64,000 nucleotides of DNA, from positions 111,906 through 175,905 of the forward strand of contig NZ_JARPQB010000013.1 in assembly GCF_029478665.1 (NCBI RefSeq). The letters run 5' to 3'. The stretch is from Pseudomonas entomophila. GTDB lineage: Bacteria > Pseudomonadota > Gammaproteobacteria > Pseudomonadales > Pseudomonadaceae. Position 1 is the first letter of the stretch. Each line of letters begins with the position of its first letter. The notes beneath the pieces were generated by a model. The model was given only the letters and a program-made list of their open reading frames with translations, ran no database searches and was not told where the DNA came from. Shown in pieces: positions 36,595-44,875 of this stretch. Both the position numbers and the translations under genes were made by a program.

Positions 36595-37324
36595 CCAGCG
36601 GTCACGCTCTGTAACGCAATGGAAGCTGAACCTTTTTATTGTTCTGGCTTCTATGATGCGCGGCCCCGAGGACGGGCCGCGCATGACCAGGGGGCCGGGC
36701 CGTTCTGACTGTTGCAGGGTCGGAGTGGCCTAGGGGTACAGGGAGTGCCTCCGCGATGGGCCGGGTCAGGCGAGGGTGGCATCGGAAGCTGCAGATCGGC
36801 CGTGTCGAGCACGATGCGCTGACCGGTCTGGCTTCCGAAGCGCCTCTTGTAGGAATTCTTCCTTTTATATGCACGACTTTTTACCAAGACACATTTTGTC
36901 TCGACCGTATATCGAAATTTTTTAGGCTGTCCGATAGGTCAGGTCAGAGGGCATTTCAGCCATTCGGATTGTCGAACACGCCATTCGAACCCCCACATGC
37001 ATACCTCTAAATCGGCCTAAAAATGGCGCTTTGGTCTTGTTCGGAAATCCGAACGTTGAAAATCAAGGCGTTGGCGATGCCCGATTTTCAGGTCGAGTCT
37101 CATGCCGATTCGGCATAGGGTAGTCGTTTCCGGCATTAGACTGCCCCCCTTCCCATCGCAATAGTTGCCGCCTTTTTCCCTGGCCCGAGCACCTGAACCA
37201 TTCGCTCGCGGTGTCCTTACATGGGGTCACCGGACGGCAAGCTCTGCAACCAACATGCTGTTAACAGCTCTGGGACGCGGCTTTCCGCTTGGTGCCCGTG
37301 ACCACTACAACAAAGGGTAATGAC
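36595..37324. other. Long intergenic region upstream of gltP (730 bp)
   Basis: No gene seen. The part 36845-37060 is clearly AT-richer than the surroundings. It contains two inverted repeats, GTTCGGA-AA-TCCGAAC (37039-37054) and ATGCCG-ATT-CGGCAT (37102-37116), and a pyrimidine-rich leader before gltP. It probably holds the gltP promoter and operators. Confidence 0.65.
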
Positions 37325-38659
37325 ATGAAGAAGGCAAAACTGAGCCTCGCCTGGCAGATCGTGATCGGTCTGTTGCTGGGCGTTGCAGTCGGCGCGCTAC
37401 TGAATCATTTCAGTGCGGAAAAGGCATGGTGGATCAGCAACGTCCTCCAGCCCGCTGGCGACATCTTCATTCGCCTGATCAAGATGATCGTCGTCCCGAT
37501 CGTGATTTCGTCGCTGATCGTGGGCATCGCCGGGGTTGGCGACGCGAAGAAACTGGGCAGCATTGGCCTGAAGACCATCATCTACTTCGAGGTGGTGACC
37601 ACCATCGCCATCGTCGTCGGCCTGGTTCTCGCCAACGTGTTCCACCCGGGCGCCGGCATCGACATGAGCACCCTGGGCACCGTCGACATCTCCAAGTACC
37701 AGGCCACCGCGGCCGAGGTGCAGCATGAACACGCGTTCATCGAGACCCTGCTCAACTTGATCCCGTCGAACATCTTCGCAGCGCTGATGCGTGGCGAGAT
37801 GCTGCCGATCATCTTCTTCTCGGTCATGTTCGGCATGGGCTTGTCGAGCCTCAACGCCGACCTGCGCGAGCCGCTGGTGAAGACGTTCCAGGGCGTGTCG
37901 GAGACCATGTTCAAGGTCACCCACATGATCATGAACTACGCCCCGATCGGCGTGTTCGCCCTGATCGCCGCCACTGTCGCCAACTTCGGCTTCGCTTCGC
38001 TGCTGCCACTGGCCAAGCTGGTGCTGCTGGTGTACTTCGCCATCGCCTTCTTCGCCTTCATGGTGCTGGGCCTGGTGGCGCGCGTGTTCGGCTTCTCGGT
38101 CATCAAGATCATGCGCATCATGAAGGACGAGCTGATCCTCGCCTACTCCACCTCCAGCTCCGAGACCGTGCTGCCGCGCGTGATCGAGAAGATGGAGAAG
38201 TACGGCGCGCCGAAGTCGATCTGCTCGTTCGTGGTACCGACCGGCTACTCGTTCAACCTCGACGGCTCGACCTTGTACCAGAGCATCGCGGCGATCTTCA
38301 TCGCCCAGCTGTACGGCATCGACCTGTCCTGGAGCCAGCAGCTGCTGCTGGTGCTGACCCTGATGGTCACCTCCAAGGGTATCGCCGGCGTGCCAGGCGT
38401 GTCCTTCGTGGTGCTGCTGGCCACCCTGGGCAGCGTGGGCATTCCGCTGGAAGGCCTGGCCTTCATCGCCGGTGTCGACCGCATCATGGACATGGCCCGT
38501 ACCGCGCTGAACGTGGTGGGTAACGCCCTGGCCGCCGTGGTCATCGCCAAGTGGCAGGGTATGTACGACGCCGAGAAAGGCGAGGCGTACTACAACTCGC
38601 TGGTGCTGAACAAAGGCAAGAGCGAGGCTGTGGTGGCAGGCAAGACCGTCAACCAGTAA
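37325..38659 (+). CDS. gltP: Glutamate/aspartate:proton symporter (DAACS family)
   Basis: Imports dicarboxylic amino acids with protons. The 444-residue protein begins MKKAKLSLAWQIVIG; conserved elements are the serine-rich reentrant loop YSTSSSETVLPR (about 280), PTGYSFNLDGST (about 315-326) and the substrate-binding DRIMDMARTALNVVGNA segment. Eight helices and two reentrant loops are expected. The ATG is preceded by AAAGGGTAA. Single-gene unit with its own terminator. Confidence 0.95.
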   Translation: MKKAKLSLAWQIVIGLLLGVAVGALLNHFSAEKAWWISNVLQPAGDIFIRLIKMIVVPIVISSLIVGIAGVGDAKKLGSIGLKTIIYFEVVTTIAIVVGLVLANVFHPGAGIDMSTLGTVDISKYQATAAEVQHEHAFIETLLNLIPSNIFAALMRGEMLPIIFFSVMFGMGLSSLNADLREPLVKTFQGVSETMFKVTHMIMNYAPIGVFALIAATVANFGFASLLPLAKLVLLVYFAIAFFAFMVLGLVARVFGFSVIKIMRIMKDELILAYSTSSSETVLPRVIEKMEKYGAPKSICSFVVPTGYSFNLDGSTLYQSIAAIFIAQLYGIDLSWSQQLLLVLTLMVTSKGIAGVPGVSFVVLLATLGSVGIPLEGLAFIAGVDRIMDMARTALNVVGNALAAVVIAKWQGMYDAEKGEAYYNSLVLNKGKSEAVVAGKTVNQ

Positions 38660-38675
38660 GCCTTTGCGCTGAACG

Positions 38676-38703
38676 AAAAGCCCCGACTTGTCGGGGCTTT
38701 TTG
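38676..38703 (+). terminator. Intrinsic terminator after gltP
   Basis: AAAAGCCCCGAC and GTCGGGGCTTTTT form a perfect 8-bp GC stem plus A/T flanks, loop TT, 17 bp after the stop. Confidence 0.92.
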
Positions 38704-38715
38704 CATTCCGCAGAC

Positions 38716-38801
38716 CTGTAGGAGCCGGCTTGCCGGCGAAGGAGACGGCGCGGTGCCTGGCACCGGCCATGCCGGTGTTCGCCGGCAAGCCGGCTCCTAC
38801 G
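38716..38801. repeat. REP palindrome pair, GCCGGCTTGCCGGCGAA subtype
   Basis: CTGTAGGAGCCGGCTTGCCGG (38716-38736) and its inverse ending GGCTCCTAC (to 38800) enclose a GCACCGGCCATGCCGGTG hairpin. It lies between gltP and the SpmAB-type gene. Confidence 0.86.
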
Positions 38802-38853
38802 GGGGGGAGCGTTTGCGCTATCATTCGGGCATTTTTCACGGGGGAACACACGG

Positions 38854-40083
38854 ATGCTCAACGGCCTGTGGCTCGGCTTTTTCCTGGTGGCGGCCATCTC
38901 CGCCCTGGCCCAGTGGCTGGTGGGTGGCAACGCCGGCATCTTCGCCGCCATGGTCGAGAGCATCTTCGCCATGGCCAAGCTGTCGGTGGAAGTCATGGTC
39001 CTGCTGTTCGGCACCCTGACGCTGTGGCTGGGCTTCCTCAAGATCGCCGAGAAGGCCGGTATCGTCGAGTGGCTGGCCAAGGTGCTTGGCCCGCTGTTCG
39101 CCCGGTTGATGCCGGAAGTTCCGCCCGGCCACCCCGCCCTGGGCCTGATCACCATGAACTTCGCCGCCAACGGCCTGGGCCTGGACAATGCCGCCACGCC
39201 CATCGGGCTGAAGGCCATGCGTTCGCTGCAGGAACTCAACCCCAGCAGCACCACGGCGAGCAACGCGCAGATCCTGTTCCTGGTGCTCAACGCCTCGTCG
39301 CTGACCCTGCTGCCGGTGACCATCTTCATGTACCGCGCCCAGCAAGGTGCGGCCGACCCGACCATGGTGTTCCTGCCGATCCTGCTGGCCACCAGCTGCT
39401 CGACGCTGGTCGGGCTGCTGTCGGTGGCGGTGATGCAGCGCCTGCGCCTGTGGGACCCGGTGGTGCTCGCCTACCTGATCCCCGGCGCCCTGTTGCTGGG
39501 TGGCTTCATGGCATTCCTCGGCACGCTGTCGGCGGCCGCCCTGGCCAGCCTGTCTTCGATCCTCGGTAACCTGACGCTGTTCGGCGTGATCATCCTGTTC
39601 CTGGTGATCGGCGCGTTGCGACGGGTGCAGGTGTACGAAGCATTCGTCGAGGGCGCCAAGGAAGGCTTCGACGTGGCCAAGAGCCTGCTGCCGTACCTGG
39701 TGGCGATGCTGGTGGCAGTCGGTGTGCTGCGCGCCTCGGGTGCCCTCGAACTGGCCCTGGACGGCATCCGCCATGCGGTGAACTGGATGGGCCTGGACAC
39801 CCGTTTCGTGGAGGGCCTGCCCACTGCCCTGGTCAAACCGTTCTCCGGCAGCGCGGCGCGGGCCATGCTGATCGAGACCATGCAGACCCAGGGTGTGGAC
39901 AGCTTCCCGGCACTGGTGGCGGCAACCATCCAGGGCAGCACCGAGACCACCTTCTACGTGCTGGCGGTGTATTTCGGCGCGGTGGGGATCCAGCGGGTGC
40001 GCCACGCGGTGGGTTGCGCCCTGCTGGCCGAGTTGGCCGGAGTGATCGCGGCGATCTTCGTCTGCTACTGGTTCTTCGGCTGA
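38854..40083 (+). CDS. SpmA/SpmB-type fusion membrane protein (nucleoside-recognition/Gate domains)
   Basis: A 409-residue inner-membrane protein with two Gate (nucleoside recognition) halves: the first contains MNFAANGLGLDNAATPIGLKA near residues 105-125 (SpmA-like) and the second contains KPFSGSAARAM and GSTETTFYV (SpmB-like, about 328-370). In Bacillus these are two separate spore maturation proteins; the fused form occurs in non-sporulating proteobacteria and its function is unknown, with transport suspected. The ATG follows GGGGGAACA. The 3' end overlaps the convergent lipoprotein gene by 19 bp. Confidence 0.9.
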   Translation: MLNGLWLGFFLVAAISALAQWLVGGNAGIFAAMVESIFAMAKLSVEVMVLLFGTLTLWLGFLKIAEKAGIVEWLAKVLGPLFARLMPEVPPGHPALGLITMNFAANGLGLDNAATPIGLKAMRSLQELNPSSTTASNAQILFLVLNASSLTLLPVTIFMYRAQQGAADPTMVFLPILLATSCSTLVGLLSVAVMQRLRLWDPVVLAYLIPGALLLGGFMAFLGTLSAAALASLSSILGNLTLFGVIILFLVIGALRRVQVYEAFVEGAKEGFDVAKSLLPYLVAMLVAVGVLRASGALELALDGIRHAVNWMGLDTRFVEGLPTALVKPFSGSAARAMLIETMQTQGVDSFPALVAATIQGSTETTFYVLAVYFGAVGIQRVRHAVGCALLAELAGVIAAIFVCYWFFG

Positions 40084-40679
40084 GCCTGGCCGACGGTCCA
40101 GTCGATCACCTGGCGCGCCAGCTGGTCGCTGGCCGTGCCGAAGCCGGCGACTACCGCTGGCACCTGCTGTTCGCCTAGCGGCTGGCGCACCTCGAAGCGC
40201 TTGCTGGCGAGGATGCGCTGGCTGCGCCCCTGCACCAGCCGCGCGTCATAGCGGATCACCACTTCCACGCTTCCTCCAGGCCGGTATTCGGCCTGGAAGG
40301 CCTGCAACTCACCCCCCAGCTCATAGTCGGCCTGCAAGTTGCTGTCGTCGGCGCTCAGGCGCTGTACCCGGCCGTCGCGCTGGAAGCCATCGAGCAGGCG
40401 GTTGCGCACCAGCATCGGCACCGGGTCGCTCCAGCGGGCGCCCTTGTAGCTGCTGATCACGTCACCCTGGGGGATCACCGCGATGCGCGGCCCGGCCAGG
40501 GCTTCGCTGGCCAGGGGCTTGTTCAGGCGCAGCGACCAGTCCAGCGGCGCGGCACCCCGCGCGGGCTGGCCAACTGGCAGGCGATAGATATCCACAGGCT
40601 CGCCCTGAGGCAGGATCGAGCAGGCCGACGCCAGGCTCAGGGTGGCGGCCAGGGCGGCCAGGCGCAAGGACGGCTTCAT
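40065..40679 (-). CDS. ABC-type transport auxiliary lipoprotein (PqiC-like)
   Basis: A 204-residue outer-membrane lipoprotein with lipobox SLASAC (Cys about 20) and the ABC_trans_aux domain (INTERPRO-type DUF330/PqiC fold; segments LPVGQPARG, IAVIPQGD, RNRLLDGFQRDGRV). It is the last gene of a permease-ATPase-MCE-lipoprotein cluster and likely receives lipid or docks the MCE tunnel at the outer membrane. Start overlaps the MCE gene stop by 4 bp. Confidence 0.9.
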   Translation of the reverse strand: MKPSLRLAALAATLSLASACSILPQGEPVDIYRLPVGQPARGAAPLDWSLRLNKPLASEALAGPRIAVIPQGDVISSYKGARWSDPVPMLVRNRLLDGFQRDGRVQRLSADDSNLQADYELGGELQAFQAEYRPGGSVEVVIRYDARLVQGRSQRILASKRFEVRQPLGEQQVPAVVAGFGTASDQLARQVIDWTVGQAQPKNQ

Positions 40680-41614
40680 GGCTGGAACTCCTTGTTGTTG
40701 TCGCGGCCCAGCAGGTAGCCGCTCGGGTCGGCCTCCAGACGCCGGGAAATGCCCTTGAGCGAGTTGAGGGTTTCACGCAGTTCACGTATCGCCGGGGACA
40801 ACTGGTTCAGGCCCTGGGCGCCGTCGTCGATGGACTGGCGGTTGTCCTGCAGCAGGTTGTTGAGGGTGGCGGCGCTTTCGGCCAGCGCCTGCATGGCCTG
40901 CTCGGCGCTGCCGATCGCCTGCTTGCCCTGGTTGCCCAGCAGGCCGTTGGCGTTGCGCATCAATGCCTGGGTCTCTGCCAGGGTGGCGTTGGCCTGCTTG
41001 CCGACCTGGGCCAATTGTTCGATGGCCGCGGAAATCCCGCCCTTCTGGTTGGCGAAGGCGCCGGTGGTCTGTTCCAGGTTGGCCAGGGTGTTGCTCAGCC
41101 GTTCGATGTTGCCCTCGGAGAACATCTGGTTGGCGTTGTGCAGCAGCAGATTGATGTTGGTCACCAGGTCACTGCTGTCGTTGAGCAGGCGCGAAATCGG
41201 CGAAGGCGAGGCGACGATCACCGGCAGTTTGCCGTCCTTGCCCTTGAGCTCGGGGCTCTGCGGGGTGCCGCCGCTGAGCTGGATGAACGAGTTGCCGGTG
41301 ACGCCGGCCAGCGTGAGCTTGGCCTGGGTGTCTTCCTTGACCGGCGTGTCACCGCTCAGGCGCACGCGGGCCAGGACCCGACGCGGGTCCTTCGGGTCCA
41401 GGCGCAGGCTGCTGACATCGCCGACCTTGATACCGTTGTATTGCACCGGGCTGCCACGGGACAGGCCCGACACCGCCTCGTTGAACACCACTTCGTAGTC
41501 CTTGAAGGCCGTGTCGACGCTGGACTTGGTCAGCCACAGGCCGAACAGCATGGTGCCGGCCACCACCAGCACGGTGACCAGGCCAATCAGGACATGATGA
41601 GCTCGGGTTTCCAT
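40676..41614 (-). CDS. MCE-domain (MlaD-like) lipid transport protein
   Basis: A 312-residue protein anchored by one N-terminal helix (about 9-27) with a single MCE domain (about 38-120, VVFNEAVSGLSRGSPVQYNGIKVG...) followed by a long helical, Asn/Gln-rich region (about 150-300) likely to form the oligomeric barrel or needle. It should bridge the permease and the outer-membrane lipoprotein. It follows the ATPase gene by 3 bp. Confidence 0.92.
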   Translation of the reverse strand: METRAHHVLIGLVTVLVVAGTMLFGLWLTKSSVDTAFKDYEVVFNEAVSGLSRGSPVQYNGIKVGDVSSLRLDPKDPRRVLARVRLSGDTPVKEDTQAKLTLAGVTGNSFIQLSGGTPQSPELKGKDGKLPVIVASPSPISRLLNDSSDLVTNINLLLHNANQMFSEGNIERLSNTLANLEQTTGAFANQKGGISAAIEQLAQVGKQANATLAETQALMRNANGLLGNQGKQAIGSAEQAMQALAESAATLNNLLQDNRQSIDDGAQGLNQLSPAIRELRETLNSLKGISRRLEADPSGYLLGRDNNKEFQP

Positions 41615-41617
41615 CGT

Positions 41618-42409
41618 TCAGCGCTCCTGGCGGGCGCGCAGGGCGGCGTCTTCGGCTGCCCGGCCGCGCGGGCCGTGAAAGTATTCGTGAATCCACGGGT
41701 CGTCGGCCTGCTCGACTTCGCTGAGTGGCCCGGCCACCAGCACCTTCTTCTGCGCCAGCACCGCCACCCGGTCGGTGATGGTGTAGAGCGTGTCCAGGTC
41801 GTGGGTGATCAGGAACACCGACAGACCCAGGGCGTCGCGCAGGGTGAGGATCAGTTGGTCGAAGGCGGCGGCGCCGATCGGGTCGAGGCCGGCGGTCGGC
41901 TCGTCGAGGAACAGGATGTCGGGGTCCAGGGCCAGGGCGCGGGCCAGGGCGGCGCGCTTGATCATGCCGCCGGACAGCGACGCGGGGTATTTGTCGGCAG
42001 CGCTGATTGGTAGGCCGGCCAGGGCCAGCTTCACCCCGGCCAGGTGCTCGGCGTCGGTGCGCGACAGCCCGGCGTGTTCGATCAATGGCAGGGCGACGTT
42101 CTCGGTGACGGTCAGCGAAGAGAACAAGGCGCCTTTCTGGAACAGCACGCCGAAGCGCCGCTCCACCAGCGAGCGCTGCGTTTCATTCAGTGTGGCCAGG
42201 TCCTGGCCGAATACCCGGACCTGACCTTCATTGGGCCGCCGCAAGCCGATGATGCTGCGCAGCAGCACCGATTTACCACTGCCCGAGCCACCGACCACGG
42301 CGAGTATTTCACCGCGGTACAGGTCCAGGTCGAGGTTTTCGTGCACGCTCTGGTTACCGAAGCGGTTGCAGATGCCCCGTGCCTCGATCACCGCTTCCCG
42401 GCCCGTCAC
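41618..42409 (-). CDS. MlaF-like ABC transporter ATP-binding protein
   Basis: A 263-residue ATPase of the MlaF/Ttg2A group. Walker A GGSGSGKSV, signature LSGGMIKRAALARAL (the MlaF-typical GGM form) and Walker B ILFLDEPTAGLD are present. The ATG overlaps the stop of the permease gene by 4 bp. Confidence 0.94.
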   Translation of the reverse strand: MTGREAVIEARGICNRFGNQSVHENLDLDLYRGEILAVVGGSGSGKSVLLRSIIGLRRPNEGQVRVFGQDLATLNETQRSLVERRFGVLFQKGALFSSLTVTENVALPLIEHAGLSRTDAEHLAGVKLALAGLPISAADKYPASLSGGMIKRAALARALALDPDILFLDEPTAGLDPIGAAAFDQLILTLRDALGLSVFLITHDLDTLYTITDRVAVLAQKKVLVAGPLSEVEQADDPWIHEYFHGPRGRAAEDAALRARQER

Positions 42410-43530
42410 CAGCCCATCTCCATGAAGAACAGCGCGGCCACCGCGTCCAGCACGATGACCACGAAGATCGACTGCACCACGGCGGAGGTGGTGTGGGCAC
42501 CGACCGACTCGGCGCTGCCACTGACCTTGAAACCCTCAAGGCAGCCGATGGCGGCGATCAGGAAGGCGAAGAACGGCGCCTTGGCCAGGCCCACCAGGAA
42601 GTGCTGCACGCCGATGTCGCTCTGCAGCAGCGAAAGGAACATGGCTGGCGAGATATCCAGGGTCAGGGCGCAGACCACCGCGCCGCCGACCATGCCGCAG
42701 ATCATCGCAAGGAAGGTAAGCAGCGGTAGTGCGATCAGCAGTGCCAGCACCCGTGGCACCACCAGCAGTTCGATGGGGTTCAGGCCCAGGGTGCGGATGG
42801 CGTCGATCTCTTCGTTGGCCTTCATCGAGCCGATCTGCGCGGTGAAGGCGCTGGCGGTGCGGCCGGCCATGAGGATGGCGGTCAGCAGCACGGCGAATTC
42901 GCGCAGGAAGGAGAAGGCCACCAGGTCGACGGTGAAGATCGTCGCGCCGAACGCGGCCAGCACGGTGGCGCCGAGGAAGGCCACCACGGCGCCGACCAGG
43001 AAGGTCAGCAGGGCGACGATCGGCGCGGCGTCGAGGCCCGTCTGTTCGAGGTGCGCCACCACTGGGGTGACCCGCCAGCGGTGGGGCTGGAACAGGCGCA
43101 GCAGCAAGGTTTCGAGGATCAGGCCGATGAAGCCCAGCACCTGCCGGGTGTCCTGCCACAGCTGGTCGACCGCCCGGCCGATGCGTGCCAGCAGCAGGAG
43201 CAGCACCGGTTGTTCGGGCTGCTTGACCGGGATGCAGTAGTCCTGCACCGAGCAGTAGACGTTCTTGAGCAAGGCGCGGCTGGCGTCGGGGAGGTCGTCG
43301 GTGCAATGCGACAGGCGTTCGGAGCCCAGCAGTTCGGCCAGCAGCGAGGCACCGGCGGTGTCCAGGCGGCCCAGTTGGCTGAGGTCGACCTGGGTGTCAT
43401 CGCCGTACTGTGTGCCCAGGCGCTCGCACTCGCGCTTGAGGTTGGCGTAGTGGGCCAGCGTCCAGTCGCCGACGATGCGCAGGCGGGTGGGCTGCTGCTG
43501 GGTGTCCAGGATTGCGCTCGGGGCGGTCAT
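42406..43530 (-). CDS. MlaE-like permease with N-terminal STAS domain
   Basis: A 374-residue inner-membrane permease of the lipid transport system. The first about 110 residues are a STAS domain (LRIVGDWTLAHYANLK, VDLSQLGRLDTAGASLLAEL), the part played by separate MlaB in E. coli; the rest is the MlaE domain with five to six helices and the coupling segment AQIGSMKANEEIDAIRTLGLNP. The ATG at 43530 has GGAGCC upstream and is preferred over upstream in-frame ATGs at 43539 and 43557. First gene of the four-gene cluster. Confidence 0.92.
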   Translation of the reverse strand: MTAPSAILDTQQQPTRLRIVGDWTLAHYANLKRECERLGTQYGDDTQVDLSQLGRLDTAGASLLAELLGSERLSHCTDDLPDASRALLKNVYCSVQDYCIPVKQPEQPVLLLLLARIGRAVDQLWQDTRQVLGFIGLILETLLLRLFQPHRWRVTPVVAHLEQTGLDAAPIVALLTFLVGAVVAFLGATVLAAFGATIFTVDLVAFSFLREFAVLLTAILMAGRTASAFTAQIGSMKANEEIDAIRTLGLNPIELLVVPRVLALLIALPLLTFLAMICGMVGGAVVCALTLDISPAMFLSLLQSDIGVQHFLVGLAKAPFFAFLIAAIGCLEGFKVSGSAESVGAHTTSAVVQSIFVVIVLDAVAALFFMEMGW

Positions 43531-43619
43531 AGGCTCCATGCATCTGACTGGGGGCATAGAGGCTGATCATAGCGCACTCTCATAGCGCAAAATCCAACCC
43601 CTTGACCCGACACGACCCC

Positions 43620-43701
43620 TGTAGGAGCGGCTTCAGCCGCGATCACCCGCGATGCGGGTGCCACAACCGCGTCGCCCGCATCGCGGCTAAAGCCGCTCCT
43701 A
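43620..43701. repeat. REP pair, GCGGCTTCAGCCGC / CACCCGC subtype
   Basis: GTAGGAGCGGCTTCAGCCGC on the left, CGCGGCTAAAGCCGCTCCTAC on the right, with CACCCGCGATGCGGGTG between. It separates the DUF5924 gene end from the permease promoter. Confidence 0.86.
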
Positions 43702-43716
43702 CCGACGAACAGGGCC

Positions 43717-44739
43717 CTATTTGGGCACTGCGTCGTCGACCACCTTGAACCGCAACACCCCAATCACCTGACCATCCTCGGTCAGCACCCTCACCTGCCA
43801 TTTGCCCACCGGGTTGGGCGGGAAGTTCTGCTTGTGGGTCCAGGCGCGGTAGCCCTCCTTGCGCCCGCCGTGGATGTCCAGGGCGATGCGGTCGACCTCT
43901 TTGCCGTTGAGCTGCCACACATGATAGATACGCTCGTTCAGCCCGCGCGGCGCATTGATCGCGGTATAGGCGTACAGCCCGCCGCCGCGGATGCGGCTGG
44001 CGGCGACTTCGTCCAGCGACGCGCCTGGCTGGCGGTTGAGCACTTCGGTGCTGATCGCCACGTCGGTCATCCACAGGGTGGCTGGCGGCACCCAGGAGCG
44101 CAGCAGCCAGCCACCGCCCCCCACCGCCAGGGTGACCAGCACCAGCCCCACGCCACGGCGCCAGTTGTTGATCGGGAAGCTGCTGGCCAGGCTCGGGAAC
44201 GACAGCACCATGGCGGCGATCAGCGCCAGCTTGAAGCTCTGCGCGGTGGTCAGGTTGAGGATGATCGGCAGCGCCGTGAGCATGGCGGCGAACAGTGTCA
44301 GGGTGTGCAGCGCCAGGAACAGCCAGCGCCGTGGCGCCAGCCACTTGTGGTACAGCGGGTCGACGATCGAGATCAGCCCGGCGGCGCCGAGCAGGCCGGT
44401 GAACACCAGCTGGCCGCTGTTCCAGGTGGTGGTGATGAAGAAGAACGGCAGGACGAAGAACAGGCTTTCCTGGTGGATCATCTGTGTCGCGAAGCGCAGC
44501 AGCGGCTGCGGGATCTCGCGCTTGAAGGTGCGGGCGAACAGCTCGGTGAGGGTGTTCTCCAGCATCAGCCAGACCCAGCTGATCAACATGACGATGGCAA
44601 TCCAGCTGGCCAGGCCGGCCTGGCGGTCGACCAGGATGAAGCTGCAAATTCCCGAGATGAAACCGTAGAGGGCGATAACACCGGGGTAGCGCTTGAGCAG
44701 TTCGATCACGCGCAGGACGAAGTTGGGTAGTGGAGGCAT
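43717..44739 (-). CDS. DUF5924/DUF2914 membrane protein
   Basis: A 340-residue protein with an N-terminal membrane half of about seven helices (roughly 15-225) and a C-terminal soluble domain of about 110 residues (YHVWQLNGKEVDRIALDIHGGR..., ending KVVDDAVPK) of the DUF2914 kind, likely periplasmic. The ATG at 44739 is preceded by GTAGTGGAGG-like sequence on the coding strand region; the frame extends upstream but without helices or signals. Function unknown. Confidence 0.85.
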   Translation of the reverse strand: MPPLPNFVLRVIELLKRYPGVIALYGFISGICSFILVDRQAGLASWIAIVMLISWVWLMLENTLTELFARTFKREIPQPLLRFATQMIHQESLFFVLPFFFITTTWNSGQLVFTGLLGAAGLISIVDPLYHKWLAPRRWLFLALHTLTLFAAMLTALPIILNLTTAQSFKLALIAAMVLSFPSLASSFPINNWRRGVGLVLVTLAVGGGGWLLRSWVPPATLWMTDVAISTEVLNRQPGASLDEVAASRIRGGGLYAYTAINAPRGLNERIYHVWQLNGKEVDRIALDIHGGRKEGYRAWTHKQNFPPNPVGKWQVRVLTEDGQVIGVLRFKVVDDAVPK

Positions 44740-44774
44740 GGGTCTACAACAGGATGGATGGGTAACAGCGCCGG

Positions 44775-44851
44775 CCTCTTCGCGGATAAATCCGCGCCTA
44801 CAGGATTCGCGGTGAAGGAATTCTGTGGGCGCGGATTTATCCGCGAAGAGG
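44775..44851. repeat. REP pair, CGCGGATAAATCCGCG subtype
   Basis: Perfect-looking 29-bp arms (44775-44803 and 44823-44851) differing at a few bases, each with CGCGGATAAATCCGCG, around a 19-bp spacer. It lies between two minus-strand genes, just after the M16 peptidase stop. Confidence 0.86.
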
Positions 44852-44875
44852 TCGACACAGGATACCGCCGAATCA

